NCBI RefSeq assembly: GCF_022410535.1
Contig: NZ_JAKNBL010000015.1
Coordinates: 1-64,000, forward strand
DNA length: 64,000 nt
Direction of reading: 5' to 3'
Origin: Pelotomaculum terephthalicicum JT
GTDB lineage: Bacteria; Bacillota; Desulfotomaculia; Desulfotomaculales; Pelotomaculaceae
Shown here in pieces: positions 1-8,817 of this stretch (position 1 is its first letter; the number at the start of each line of letters is the position of its first letter). The position numbers and the translations under genes are program-made. The notes beneath the pieces were generated by a model. That model did not search any database. It was not told the DNA's origin and saw only the letters and a list, made by a program, of their open reading frames with translations.

Positions 1-362
1 GAATTTTTTAATTTCCCCATAGAAACTAGCGTCAGCGCTTTCGTCCAATGAAATTATCCAAAGTCAGCTCACGTTTTCGTAGAGCTATTTTTTGTTTTAT
101 TGACTTTGGATAATTTACTATTCATTAACATAATTTTAGCATAATTTTTATAAAGGATTAACAATTGCGGCTAAATATCATTAAATATAGTTGCATTTTC
201 CCAACCAAAACATTTATTCCTTTATATGTTATTACAGGATTTACCACCCATTTAAGCAAAATAAACACTTGAGGAGACAGAAATCATTTACTTGAAATAG
301 TTATGAAATATCTTTTAGAAAAGTAAATATAATGATGTTCATCAGCTAATTCTTGTTGTAAA
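1..362. other. Gene-free left edge with a 16-bp inverted repeat
   Basis: AT-rich and without a convincing reading frame. Positions 51-66 and 101-116 are perfect 16-base inverted copies (arm AAATTATCCAAAGTCA). A smaller 5-base stem (AGCTC/GAGCT) lies between the arms at about 66-70 and 82-86, with a T-rich stretch at 87-100. It could be a terminator of a gene to the left, an operator, or the end of a small mobile element; nothing decides between these. No convincing sigma-A promoter was found for the following gene. Confidence 0.5.
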
Positions 363-1991
363 ATGGTAATAAATAATATCCTAAAGGTGACCAATGTGCT
401 TGATAAAATTATTTTCGCTCTGGAAAAAATTTTTTATCCTTTTATTCAATTAGTCAGAGGCAGGTTTACATCGTCCTTAACTAACCTTAAGAGATTGCCA
501 TATACCGCAATAAGGTACATACAGGAACGCATATTTAAGCTTCTTCACAGTAAACCTCTATCCCAAAATGATTATCTTAAAATCCGGAGCTTCTATATCT
601 CAAAAAAACTGCTGTTAATCATATTTATCGCGTTCTTCATACTTTTATATATTTTTTTAAAGTTCTCACCGCTTAGTTATTTAACTGTTACAACACTCAG
701 CGAAGATGCGAAGGAGTTAAAAACGTTTTCCGGAAAGGTAATCCTGCTTGACAAAGACGGGGGTGTGAAGTATGAAGGTAAACTTACCGAAGGTCAGTAT
801 ACCGGAAAAGGAAAACTCTACGACGGAAAAGGCAACTTGATCTACGAAGGTCAATTTGATAAAGGCGCGATCAACGGGCAGGGAACTCTTTTCCACAGCA
901 ATGGCGCGGTCCGCTATGAAGGGGTTTTTTCTAACGGTGAATTTAAAGGCCAGGGTAAACTTTATGATGAAAACGGAAACGTTGTATATGTTGGTGAATT
1001 TAACAGCGGCGCCTATGCGGGACAGGGTAAACTATACTACCCCGGCGGGAAAATAAAATACGAAGGCGGTTTCCAGAATGGCGAGTACAACGGCCAGGGC
1101 AAATTGTATGACGAAAACGATAAAACACTGTACCAGGGCGAATTTGCCAACGGCGCATACTCCGGACAGGGGAAATTATATTATGACAGCGGAAAAATAA
1201 AGTACGAAGGCGGATTTCAAAACGGGGAGTACAATGGTCAGGGCAAATTGTACGACGAAAACGGCGCGCTTGTATACCAGGGTGAATTCAATAACGGCAA
1301 TTACGGAGGTCAGGGCAAACTGTTCAATGAAAAGGGCGCCCTAGTTTATCAAGGTGAGTTTACTAACGGCGCTTTTTCCGGTCAGGGAAAACAATTCCAC
1401 CCGGGTGGAAAAATAAAATATGAAGGTGAATTTAAAAACGGCGAATATAACGGTCAGGGCAAATTGTACGACGAAAAAGGCATCCTTTTCTATCAGGGTG
1501 AATTCAAGAACGGCGAGTACAACGGCCAGGGCAAGCTGTACGACGAAAAAGGAATTCTTTTCTACCAAGGGGAGTTCAAAGACGGCGCCTATACCGGAGA
1601 AGGCAAATTGTTTAATGAGAACAGTGAACTTGTATATCAAGGAACCTTAAAAGACGGGGTTTTTTCCGGGGATGGCAAGGAATTGTATCAAAACGGCAAT
1701 GTCAAGTATAAAGGCGCTTTCAAGGACGGGATATACAACGGCAGCGGCGAGCTTTATGACGAAAATGGCGTCCTTTTATACAAGGGAAATTTTGAAAACG
1801 GTCTTTATTCCGGGGAAGGAACAGTTTACAATGCCAACGGCACTCCCAGGTACACCGGCAACTTTGCCAGGGGAATATATGATGGAAAAGGGAAAATGTT
1901 CGATGACGGCGGAAACTTGCTGTATGAAGGTGAGTTTAAAAACGGCAGTTATCAACCGGCTCAGACAGCTGAACCGGCACAGCCGCAGTAA
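363..1991 (+). CDS. Membrane-anchored MORN-repeat protein
   Basis: A 542-residue protein with a basic N-terminal segment, one hydrophobic transmembrane helix at about residues 83-100, and then about 17 tandem units of about 23 residues from about 130 to 530. The units have the pattern G-x-Y-x-G-x-G-K-L-Y-D-x-x-G-x-x-x-Y-x-G-E-F of the MORN/YwqK-type repeat. A short tail rich in Ala, Pro and Gln ends the protein. Two neighbouring units (DNA about 1,435-1,567) are almost identical, so the array is still expanding. MORN repeats are known for membrane or protein binding; an enzymatic role is not indicated. The ATG at 363 lacks a Shine-Dalgarno sequence; a GTG at 396, six bases after AAAGGTG, is an attractive alternative start. 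It converges with the injection-system operon, ending one base before the stop of its last gene, which suggests but does not prove a shared role. Confidence 0.85.
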   Translation: MVINNILKVTNVLDKIIFALEKIFYPFIQLVRGRFTSSLTNLKRLPYTAIRYIQERIFKLLHSKPLSQNDYLKIRSFYISKKLLLIIFIAFFILLYIFLKFSPLSYLTVTTLSEDAKELKTFSGKVILLDKDGGVKYEGKLTEGQYTGKGKLYDGKGNLIYEGQFDKGAINGQGTLFHSNGAVRYEGVFSNGEFKGQGKLYDENGNVVYVGEFNSGAYAGQGKLYYPGGKIKYEGGFQNGEYNGQGKLYDENDKTLYQGEFANGAYSGQGKLYYDSGKIKYEGGFQNGEYNGQGKLYDENGALVYQGEFNNGNYGGQGKLFNEKGALVYQGEFTNGAFSGQGKQFHPGGKIKYEGEFKNGEYNGQGKLYDEKGILFYQGEFKNGEYNGQGKLYDEKGILFYQGEFKDGAYTGEGKLFNENSELVYQGTLKDGVFSGDGKELYQNGNVKYKGAFKDGIYNGSGELYDENGVLLYKGNFENGLYSGEGTVYNANGTPRYTGNFARGIYDGKGKMFDDGGNLLYEGEFKNGSYQPAQTAEPAQPQ

Positions 1992-1992
1992 A

Positions 1993-2538
1993 TTAGAGCA
2001 GCGGCGCGGATTGCCAGGCTTCTGCCGCCGGCTTTATTCCCTCCGCCACGTCCAGGATGGCGTCAATGAACAGATAAATCTGGTGAAGAATCAGGCCGCT
2101 TTGTTGATTGATAGTTTTGATTATTGCCTCTTCACCGGCAGATTCGTTAATGATGATGTTGTATTTGAAATAAACAACGCCGGTATCCTCGAAAAAGCCA
2201 TACGCGCCCACAGGAAGCTGGGTGTTTATTTTTGCCACGATTTTAAGCAACTCAGCGGCGGCAGCGGAAAAAATATTTTCCGTTATAGTGATAAAAGTCT
2301 GTAACAAGTACACTCCTTCCGAGGCGGCTTCTTCCAAATGCGGCAAAAAGCAAAGCTCCATCGTAACCGAGGACTCCCGTCCGCCCACCTTGTCGAAACG
2401 CACGAGCAGGGAATGAAAAGGGGCGTCTTCCGAGGGTTCCGCCCAACTGGTAACCAGACCTGCTTGTTCGTACAGTGTGCGGCATTTTTTTAGCATAGCA
2501 AGTGAAAAAGGATAACCCTGCGATAATTCCACGAACAT
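1993..2538 (-). CDS. Putative secretion-chaperone-like (CesT/YbjN-fold) protein
   Basis: A 181-residue acidic protein without signal peptide or membrane segment; I do not recognise the family with certainty. Its layout (helix, beta strands with FHSLLVRFDK and VTMELCFLPH, helix, LPVGAYGFFEDTGVVYFKYNI, long C-terminal helix) resembles small type III secretion chaperones and YbjN-like proteins. It is the last gene of the injection-system operon, 16 bases downstream of the DUF4157 gene. That place suits a dedicated chaperone or loading factor for that putative cargo. The fold and role are inferences from the sequence pattern and position. Confidence 0.6.
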   Translation of the reverse strand: MFVELSQGYPFSLAMLKKCRTLYEQAGLVTSWAEPSEDAPFHSLLVRFDKVGGRESSVTMELCFLPHLEEAASEGVYLLQTFITITENIFSAAAAELLKIVAKINTQLPVGAYGFFEDTGVVYFKYNIIINESAGEEAIIKTINQQSGLILHQIYLFIDAILDVAEGIKPAAEAWQSAPLL

Positions 2539-2554
2539 GCTCCTTCCGATGTTT

Positions 2555-4996
2555 TTACCCGTGTAATTTCTTGGCTATTTCCTCAACAGTCGGCCTCTTA
2601 GTTTTTTTATCAATTTCCAAACCGAGATTTTCAATTAATTCCGCGCTTTCTTTGTCGTCTCCTGCAACACCTTTTTTATAAGCCTCCTCCGCGGCGCTGA
2701 ACAAAACGCAGGAATACAGCTGATCCACTGAATTGAAGCCTTGTTTTTGCAATAAATGATTTCTTGCCTTGTCCCTGTCCACCTTTTTACTGCCCGATTT
2801 TTTCAGTTCTTCGACGTACACATCTGTTTTCAGGAGTTCGTCCACAAGCTCCTTCTTGCGCTGTCTCTTCTTGTACCAGTTATACACCGCCCCGATGCCG
2901 CCAATCAGGGCGGCCACACCAAGTATCACCCAGCCAACCGGATTGGTGGCGGAAGCAATCACCAGGGCGCCCCCAGCGATCAGGGCGGCGCCTTGAGCCG
3001 CTGTAACGGCGCTTTTATTACGCATTCTGGCCTGTGTGCCGGCCCCGATATCGGCGGCCTGCAGCAATTTTTCTTTTTCTTTTATCTTTCTCATTAACGC
3101 ATTAACCTGGGCTTCTGTTTCTTTAATTTTTTTCTGATCCTGCTCACTAGGATTTTTAACTTTAGCTAATTCTTTTAGCTCTTTTGAATGAACATCCAGC
3201 TCATTTTTAAAATCTTCCAGTTCTTTCTTGAAACTCCCACCGAGTTTTTCCAGTACGCTTCTCCGATCTTCATGGCTGATCAACCCGATAATACCGCCAA
3301 TCAAGGTATAAGCGCCGCCAATGACAGCCAAAATTCCCGCGGCCTGCATAGCTGTCGCGGTAGATGCCCCGATATCGGTAAGTTCCTGTAGGCCGGTTAC
3401 GGCAGTCGAGGTATGACGGCCTATATCCGCTAAGCCACCTATTACTTTAACCGTATGCGTTTCATTAAATTCTCCTTCGGTCAGGCCGGTGCCAAATTCC
3501 TCCTGTAATCCCGTACCGACCTGGATCCCCGATCCGATAACGCTGGCGATAGACCCAATAGGAGATCCTACGGCAAGTCCTAAGATTTTGCTCATCCCTG
3601 TTCCGCCCACTGATACTCCTGTAGCCGTATACCCGGCTATTTCTGATCCGGTGGTCGGAGCAACAGATTCCGAGGTTACAGCCCCTTTGGTAAACCTGAT
3701 CACATCGGAAAAACGGTCCCAGTCTACACCCTTAAAGATTAGACCTTTTTTTATCTTTTTTTGAAAATCTTTCAAACCAGGGACCGGTAATTGATTAGCC
3801 GCCGCCTTGCTGCTTAAATCCGAGATCTCTTCTTGCTTAATAGTCGTTATATCCTTTTTATTAACAATAATATAAACGGCAATTTTTTGCTGTGCCTCCG
3901 AGAGACTGTTAAAAAATGCCCATAAACCGTCTTTTTTATCGTCAACTGCTTCTTTTTCAAGCCATTCATCAATCTTGTCGTACTGCATCTGGATCACGGC
4001 ATGGCTGCGCGTTTTTAACTGGATTGGGCTTAAAGACATTCTTAACGCGGTGCCGGATTGCTGAACAACATGGGTAAGCTCATGGGCAAGCAATTTCTGT
4101 CCGCTGTTGCTTCCGGGATTATATTCACCCTGGCGGAAAAAAATATCCCTGCCTGTCGTAAAGGCACGGGCGCCCAGTGAACGGTTGAGAAGATCGGACC
4201 GGGTGTCGGTATAGATTTTGACATCCCTGAAGCTGGTGCCAAAAGCATTTCCCATCTTCCGCTGCAGTTGGCTTTCTATGGCCTGGCCGCCGCCGCGCGC
4301 CTGCCGGATCGCCATTTCGATACCCGGCTTTGCTACGCCCCCCGCACCCGTTTCCTGCCTCTGTACCACACCGGGCTCGGCCTGCATCTGCAGCTCTTCC
4401 TCTTCTTCCTCCTGCCTTTGCACCGTGCCGGGCTCGGGCTGCATCTGCAACTCTTCTTCTCTATCTTCCTGCCTTTGCACTATGCCGGACTCGGGCTGCA
4501 TCTGCAACTCTTCCTCTTCTTCCTCCTGCCTTTGCACCGTGCCGGACTCGGGCTGCATCTGCAGTTCTTCCTCTTCTTCTTCCTGCCTTTGCACCGTGCC
4601 GGATTCGGGCTGCATCTGCAGCTCTTCCTCTTCATCCTCCTGCCGCTGCGCCACGCCGGATTCGGGCTGCGTCTGCAATTCTCCTGGCGGGGATTCCCGC
4701 CGGGCAGACTTACTTTCAGGCATATTTATGTATTCAACCACCTGATTAGCTGTTTCATCAGCATTCTGCTCATACTCATCCCCCGGCTTCCCTATTCTTA
4801 GCTTGGCTTGAACCCACAAACCACTGTTTTTGCGCAGGAAATCAAGAGTGGCCTGATTGCCGATCGTGCGCTGAAGTTGAAAAATATTCTGCGCAGTAGA
4901 CTGCTGTACTCTTGTACCCAAGCTCCTCGCCTGTTGGTGCTGTTCGGAAGATTTAGTAATGTCATTAGATTTTTTACTTACTTGATGATCATACAT
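2555..4996 (-). CDS. DUF4157 eCIS-associated putative effector/metallopeptidase
   Basis: An 813-residue protein. Residues about 104-217 hold six copies of a 19-residue acidic repeat (consensus LQMQPESGTVQRQEEEEEE). A DUF4157 domain follows at about 225-315 with the zinc-peptidase motif HELTH at 305-309. The C-terminal half has two long hydrophobic Gly/Ala-rich segments (about 551-570 and 666-704) separated by a charged coiled coil (about 585-640). DUF4157 proteins are strongly associated with extracellular contractile injection systems and are thought to be cargo or cargo-processing factors. The hydrophobic pair could be a pore-forming hairpin, but no known toxin domain is recognised. It lies between the 528-residue structural gene and the chaperone-like gene. 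The minus-strand repeat produces long open frames on the plus strand that are not genes. Confidence 0.85.
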   Translation of the reverse strand: MYDHQVSKKSNDITKSSEQHQQARSLGTRVQQSTAQNIFQLQRTIGNQATLDFLRKNSGLWVQAKLRIGKPGDEYEQNADETANQVVEYINMPESKSARRESPPGELQTQPESGVAQRQEDEEEELQMQPESGTVQRQEEEEEELQMQPESGTVQRQEEEEEELQMQPESGIVQRQEDREEELQMQPEPGTVQRQEEEEEELQMQAEPGVVQRQETGAGGVAKPGIEMAIRQARGGGQAIESQLQRKMGNAFGTSFRDVKIYTDTRSDLLNRSLGARAFTTGRDIFFRQGEYNPGSNSGQKLLAHELTHVVQQSGTALRMSLSPIQLKTRSHAVIQMQYDKIDEWLEKEAVDDKKDGLWAFFNSLSEAQQKIAVYIIVNKKDITTIKQEEISDLSSKAAANQLPVPGLKDFQKKIKKGLIFKGVDWDRFSDVIRFTKGAVTSESVAPTTGSEIAGYTATGVSVGGTGMSKILGLAVGSPIGSIASVIGSGIQVGTGLQEEFGTGLTEGEFNETHTVKVIGGLADIGRHTSTAVTGLQELTDIGASTATAMQAAGILAVIGGAYTLIGGIIGLISHEDRRSVLEKLGGSFKKELEDFKNELDVHSKELKELAKVKNPSEQDQKKIKETEAQVNALMRKIKEKEKLLQAADIGAGTQARMRNKSAVTAAQGAALIAGGALVIASATNPVGWVILGVAALIGGIGAVYNWYKKRQRKKELVDELLKTDVYVEELKKSGSKKVDRDKARNHLLQKQGFNSVDQLYSCVLFSAAEEAYKKGVAGDDKESAELIENLGLEIDKKTKRPTVEEIAKKLHG

Positions 4997-5011
4997 TACC
5001 TAATCACCTTT

Positions 5012-6598
5012 CTATTTATCCAGGCTAACTTCGGCGGGCTTCCTGTATGCCCACCAGCGCAACGTAATTTTAGGCAATTTTGTGATAGCCTGCAGTTTAA
5101 TGCCGATACGGAAGGTCCCGGTATTAGGGTATACTACCGTACCGATAGATAAAGGAGGAACCTGGGATTCGAACGGGCTTTTTTGGAAAACCTCGTTTAC
5201 CCCGTAAAAAATCTGCTCGCTGTACGGCCCGTTGTTCTCAGTCTCGCTGTCAACGTTTTCTTCTATGCCGACATGAATAAACACCGGACCCAAGCCGAGA
5301 CCGTGTTCAATTTCATCAGAAAAATAGCCTTTGCCGAATCTCTGGTTTGTTTCCAATTCTATTTCCGCGGTTCCTGTGGTCACGTCCCCAACGATTATCT
5401 TCGCCTGCGGAACACCAACCTGAAACTGAAATTCGTTGTTTTCATGGTTGTAGTTTACAAAAACCTCCGGTTTATCACCGGGCGGCAATTCAGTCGCCGT
5501 GGCGCGCGCCGTGAATCTCATTTCCGAATGCTCTCTTTCAAGCAAGCCCAGCTGGTAAAGCACCGACGCGTTGTAAATATACTCGCCGAACGGGACATTT
5601 TCCACTTTTTCAATCATAAACGTGGAACCCACGTGCAACAGGCTTATTCTGGCCAGATATATACAGTCTTCGGTAATGCTCTCCATGTATTGATCCAGGG
5701 TAAGGTTAAAATAACTGTCCAGAATTCTCTCTTTGACCGGCCCGTCAACAATTTGCACCGTATTTACACAGCCGGTCTCTATGTCCGTTTGCTTATCCCC
5801 CACCCCAAGTTTGACAACACTGTCTTTAATCATCACCTGACCCGTTACCTCACTTTTGTCAACCGCTTTCAACAAAAATTTGGCCTCGTATTCCGTCTGC
5901 TGGCCGTGGTCAGGTTCAATAAATGAGACTTTTAGCGTACTGCCGCCGTCGACAGGATAAAAATGCTCGGAAAAGATTTCATATGAAAGTCTCAAATTAG
6001 CGGTCTGGAGAGCTTTTTCCACTTTTATGGTTACTTCCAGAACTCCCCCGGGGTTCACATAACGGGGTGTTCTTTGCCAGATGCGCACCTGACTGTCACT
6101 GTAAACCAGACTAATGTCTTCCGCCAGGTTCAGCAAACCAAAAACCGAAGGACCGGGAGCTTCTTCCCTGACGAACAACCGGTAACTTTCCTGGATCCGG
6201 TTGTATTCACTCATCTCTTCCGAATGCGTGGAAGAACTGGCTATCGAATGCACAGGTTCTTTTCCCTTTTCATCATAGGCGATACACAAATATACGTCTT
6301 TCGCGTATTCATTGTTCGAAAATCCGTCGAGCATGGAGAGCTTTTGGGTAACCGGCGTCGCCACGACTATCTCCCGGCCGGAAGAATCGAGGGCGACTCC
6401 TGTTTCCACGGAAATTGTTTTGTCATCAACCGCGACTACCTGCAGCCCGCACACAACCCCGCTGCCGGACAGCAGCCTGTTTATCAGCCGGCGCTTATCA
6501 TTCATATACTTTTGCTCAGATTCAAAATCCCGGACGGTCAGCAGTTTTCCGTAAAAATAACGATTCCTTTCAAATGGATAATACCGCGCACTCTTCAT
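5012..6598 (-). CDS. eCIS-associated protein of unknown function (528 aa)
   Basis: A 528-residue soluble protein. The N-terminal motif (FERNRYFYGKLLTVRDFESE, then GSGVVCGLQV) is one I associate with uncharacterised proteins in eCIS and phage-tail-like loci of many phyla; I know of no experimentally defined role. The remainder is beta-rich (sandwich-like strands between about 180 and 280, and again from about 370 to 510), which would fit a receptor-binding or baseplate-decorating component. It is in the same operon, about 80 bases downstream of the propeller-tail gene and just upstream of the DUF4157 gene. Since no tail fibre gene is recognised here, it is a candidate for an external surface component, but this is speculation. 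Confidence 0.75.
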   Translation of the reverse strand: MKSARYYPFERNRYFYGKLLTVRDFESEQKYMNDKRRLINRLLSGSGVVCGLQVVAVDDKTISVETGVALDSSGREIVVATPVTQKLSMLDGFSNNEYAKDVYLCIAYDEKGKEPVHSIASSSTHSEEMSEYNRIQESYRLFVREEAPGPSVFGLLNLAEDISLVYSDSQVRIWQRTPRYVNPGGVLEVTIKVEKALQTANLRLSYEIFSEHFYPVDGGSTLKVSFIEPDHGQQTEYEAKFLLKAVDKSEVTGQVMIKDSVVKLGVGDKQTDIETGCVNTVQIVDGPVKERILDSYFNLTLDQYMESITEDCIYLARISLLHVGSTFMIEKVENVPFGEYIYNASVLYQLGLLEREHSEMRFTARATATELPPGDKPEVFVNYNHENNEFQFQVGVPQAKIIVGDVTTGTAEIELETNQRFGKGYFSDEIEHGLGLGPVFIHVGIEENVDSETENNGPYSEQIFYGVNEVFQKSPFESQVPPLSIGTVVYPNTGTFRIGIKLQAITKLPKITLRWWAYRKPAEVSLDK

Positions 6599-6681
6599 TA
6601 TGAAACCTCCTGTTCCTTACTGCCAATTTATGTGTAGCAAATGGCTTAAAATCGCCCAAAGGTAATCGCCAGGCAACACTT

Positions 6682-8796
6682 TTATTTCAACTCAGTGTCT
6701 AACCCTACTCTGCTATGTACCCCCATCCTGTTGTCCAAAGCGACGTCTGTGATCAAAGTGCTATACGGGATGGATGACTCCTGGTCAAGACGCAATAATG
6801 ATAGCTCGGATAAATAGGTGTTAATGCCCAGATAAGTATGCATATCCATGTAAATCCATGGTTGCAGCACAACCATTTTTGCCTCGGTGAACGCCGGCTT
6901 TTCCTGATTAATGATCTGCTGCACCACAAAACGCCGCCCCGCAGTCGGCACACATTCCTGTTTGATTAAAACGCAAAAACAATAAGGATCGGTTCCGTAA
7001 AGCTGCGCCACCAGGTCTTTTAACTCGGGCTGCTCCCGGAGGTGCTTATACTGGAAATACTCGACGATAAAGGGTTTCTCACCGGTATAGATTTCAATTA
7101 TCTCCTCCATACCCTGTTTAGTGCCCCGTTTCTCGAAAAGTACCGGTGCTTTTTTGATTAATTGTTTCAATTGTTCCCCGGTCCAACTGTCATCAACAGA
7201 AATTGCCAGCCAGGTTGCCAGCCATTTCAAATATGGGCCGGAAACCGCATCCACATCAAAATACCGGGCGACATTGCTGATATTCTCCTCCATATCCGCA
7301 AAGAAAGCTTCAAAAAGCGCGAGAAAACGCTCCAAGAAATCCCTGCTCTGGTGATCCTCCTGATATATCGCGGGCAGGTATCTCAAGTAGGACGTTCTTG
7401 GATAATACAAGCGAAATTTGCTTAATACCGGGGTTAATTCTTCATTCCCGACAAACTCAATTTTCAGCCAAAAATACCTGCCCCTGGCGCCGTGAACAAG
7501 CGCGTCTGCGGGGTTGACAACCGGCTCGGACCAAAACGGTTCGAGAGAACTTATCTTTTCATCCGGCGGCGTCGCGTCGTTATTGATGAATTCATCAATA
7601 TCGGTCAATTTGCCGTTGATCATCAAGGTCTTGCGATCTGAAGAAAAATAAGATACTTTTAGCTGCGTGTTTTCCGGAATATCCGCGTTCAAAATCATTT
7701 TGTGCCAGGATATCTCCGTAATTGTACTGTCGAAAGAAGATGAAAAGTAGATGCCATGCGGCAACCCGGTTGCGCTCATTTCCTGAACTTTCGGTTTCAA
7801 GTCCAAAATAGTAATCGTGCCTGTTTCTCGATTCCATATGTATATACTGTTATTCTGATCAAGAAAGAATTTATCAGTCCGGCCCCTAAAGCCTGGAATC
7901 TTCTCCAAAAATTCACCGATTGAAGAAAATCTGTGGATGAACCTGTCATCCTCCGCGTTCAAGCCAATCTTCCGGCTTTCGCCAATATAAATTTGGTCGT
8001 ATGAATCAACGCAAAAACCTGATGACTTGCCGGGCAGCGGAACTGAATACTGCTTCTTTAGCACATTATCTTTGGAAAACTCAAAAACCGTATTGTCTTC
8101 AGTGTTTAAAACATAGACAGAACCTTCTTTTGACACTGTAATGAAGTACTTTTTCAACAGGTCAATAATTCTGTCGCTGTGGTTCAGCCTAAACTTCTCA
8201 TTCTGGAAAACAAGAACCACTTTCCCGGTCATACTGATTTTTACCACACCCAGGAGTCCTTCCGCCGGCACTTCAAGGTCATCATTATTGCCGGCATCAG
8301 CCAAAGGCACCAATATGTAAACATTCCGCTGTTCATCCGCGGTCATGGCCAGGGGAAATAAAGGCAAACCGTTAAAATTGTTCAAAATCCAATAAATCTG
8401 CCCGGTTGCCGCGGCAAAAGCCGCTACTTTGTTTTCCCCGAAAGGGTCGGCTGAATAAATAGTGCCTCTTAAAAATAAAATAGCGGCATTCTTCGTAAAA
8501 TATCCTTGCTCCCGCCCGAAGAACAGATCCAGCTGCTCATTGAGATAATCATATAAAAACAAATTAGCCCGGCCATCCAGGAGATAAATTTGCCCGTTAT
8601 TCCCTACCGTAAAATCAGTCACTTCAGCTATGGCGTCCAGCGCATCCAGGTTAATCACCCTGGACGTCGCGTATTTATTCGTTTTCCGCAGCGCGAGTCC
8701 GTTATCTGTAATCTCCAGGTTGATTTTACAACCTTTTTCCCAATCGGACTTTTTATTCAACGAAAAAAACCCGGCCTGTTCAGCCACTGCCTTCAC
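6682..8796 (-). CDS. Phage tail-like baseplate protein with N-terminal beta-propeller
   Basis: A 704-residue protein. The first about 330 residues contain repeated blade-like motifs (FTVGNNGQIYLLD, KEGSVYVLNTED, DSYDQIYIGESRK, DQNNSIYIWNRET) of an NHL/SMP-30-type propeller. A beta-rich linker follows, and from about 470 the C-terminal part matches the tail protein I-like domain of TIGR02242 (RYLPAIYQEDH, FLALFEAFFADME, KWLATWLAISVDD, KKAPVLFEKRGTKQGMEEII). By family knowledge this belongs to the baseplate periphery in contractile injection systems. Start codon is 21 bases after the stop of the upstream baseplate gene, indicating co-transcription. The propeller could mediate protein or carbohydrate contacts. 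Confidence 0.88.
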   Translation of the reverse strand: MKAVAEQAGFFSLNKKSDWEKGCKINLEITDNGLALRKTNKYATSRVINLDALDAIAEVTDFTVGNNGQIYLLDGRANLFLYDYLNEQLDLFFGREQGYFTKNAAILFLRGTIYSADPFGENKVAAFAAATGQIYWILNNFNGLPLFPLAMTADEQRNVYILVPLADAGNNDDLEVPAEGLLGVVKISMTGKVVLVFQNEKFRLNHSDRIIDLLKKYFITVSKEGSVYVLNTEDNTVFEFSKDNVLKKQYSVPLPGKSSGFCVDSYDQIYIGESRKIGLNAEDDRFIHRFSSIGEFLEKIPGFRGRTDKFFLDQNNSIYIWNRETGTITILDLKPKVQEMSATGLPHGIYFSSSFDSTITEISWHKMILNADIPENTQLKVSYFSSDRKTLMINGKLTDIDEFINNDATPPDEKISSLEPFWSEPVVNPADALVHGARGRYFWLKIEFVGNEELTPVLSKFRLYYPRTSYLRYLPAIYQEDHQSRDFLERFLALFEAFFADMEENISNVARYFDVDAVSGPYLKWLATWLAISVDDSWTGEQLKQLIKKAPVLFEKRGTKQGMEEIIEIYTGEKPFIVEYFQYKHLREQPELKDLVAQLYGTDPYCFCVLIKQECVPTAGRRFVVQQIINQEKPAFTEAKMVVLQPWIYMDMHTYLGINTYLSELSLLRLDQESSIPYSTLITDVALDNRMGVHSRVGLDTELK

Positions 8797-8817
8797 CTCA
8801 GCTCCGCACGCGTCTGT

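Noticed and set aside
1420-2304. Additional plus-strand frames inside and after the MORN gene.
   Set aside because: They are frame-shifted readings of the MORN repeats or antisense to the chaperone-like gene and do not resemble natural proteins.
4340-4690. CRISPR-like periodic repeats.
   Set aside because: The 57-base periodicity has no spacers and encodes the acidic protein repeat; no CRISPR array or cas gene is present in the window.
4218-4801. Three overlapping plus-strand open frames of 139-177 codons rich in Leu, Ser, Cys or Ala-Pro.
   Set aside because: They are the antisense of the 57-base repeat units in the DUF4157 gene; composition is fully explained by that repeat and there is no ribosome site.
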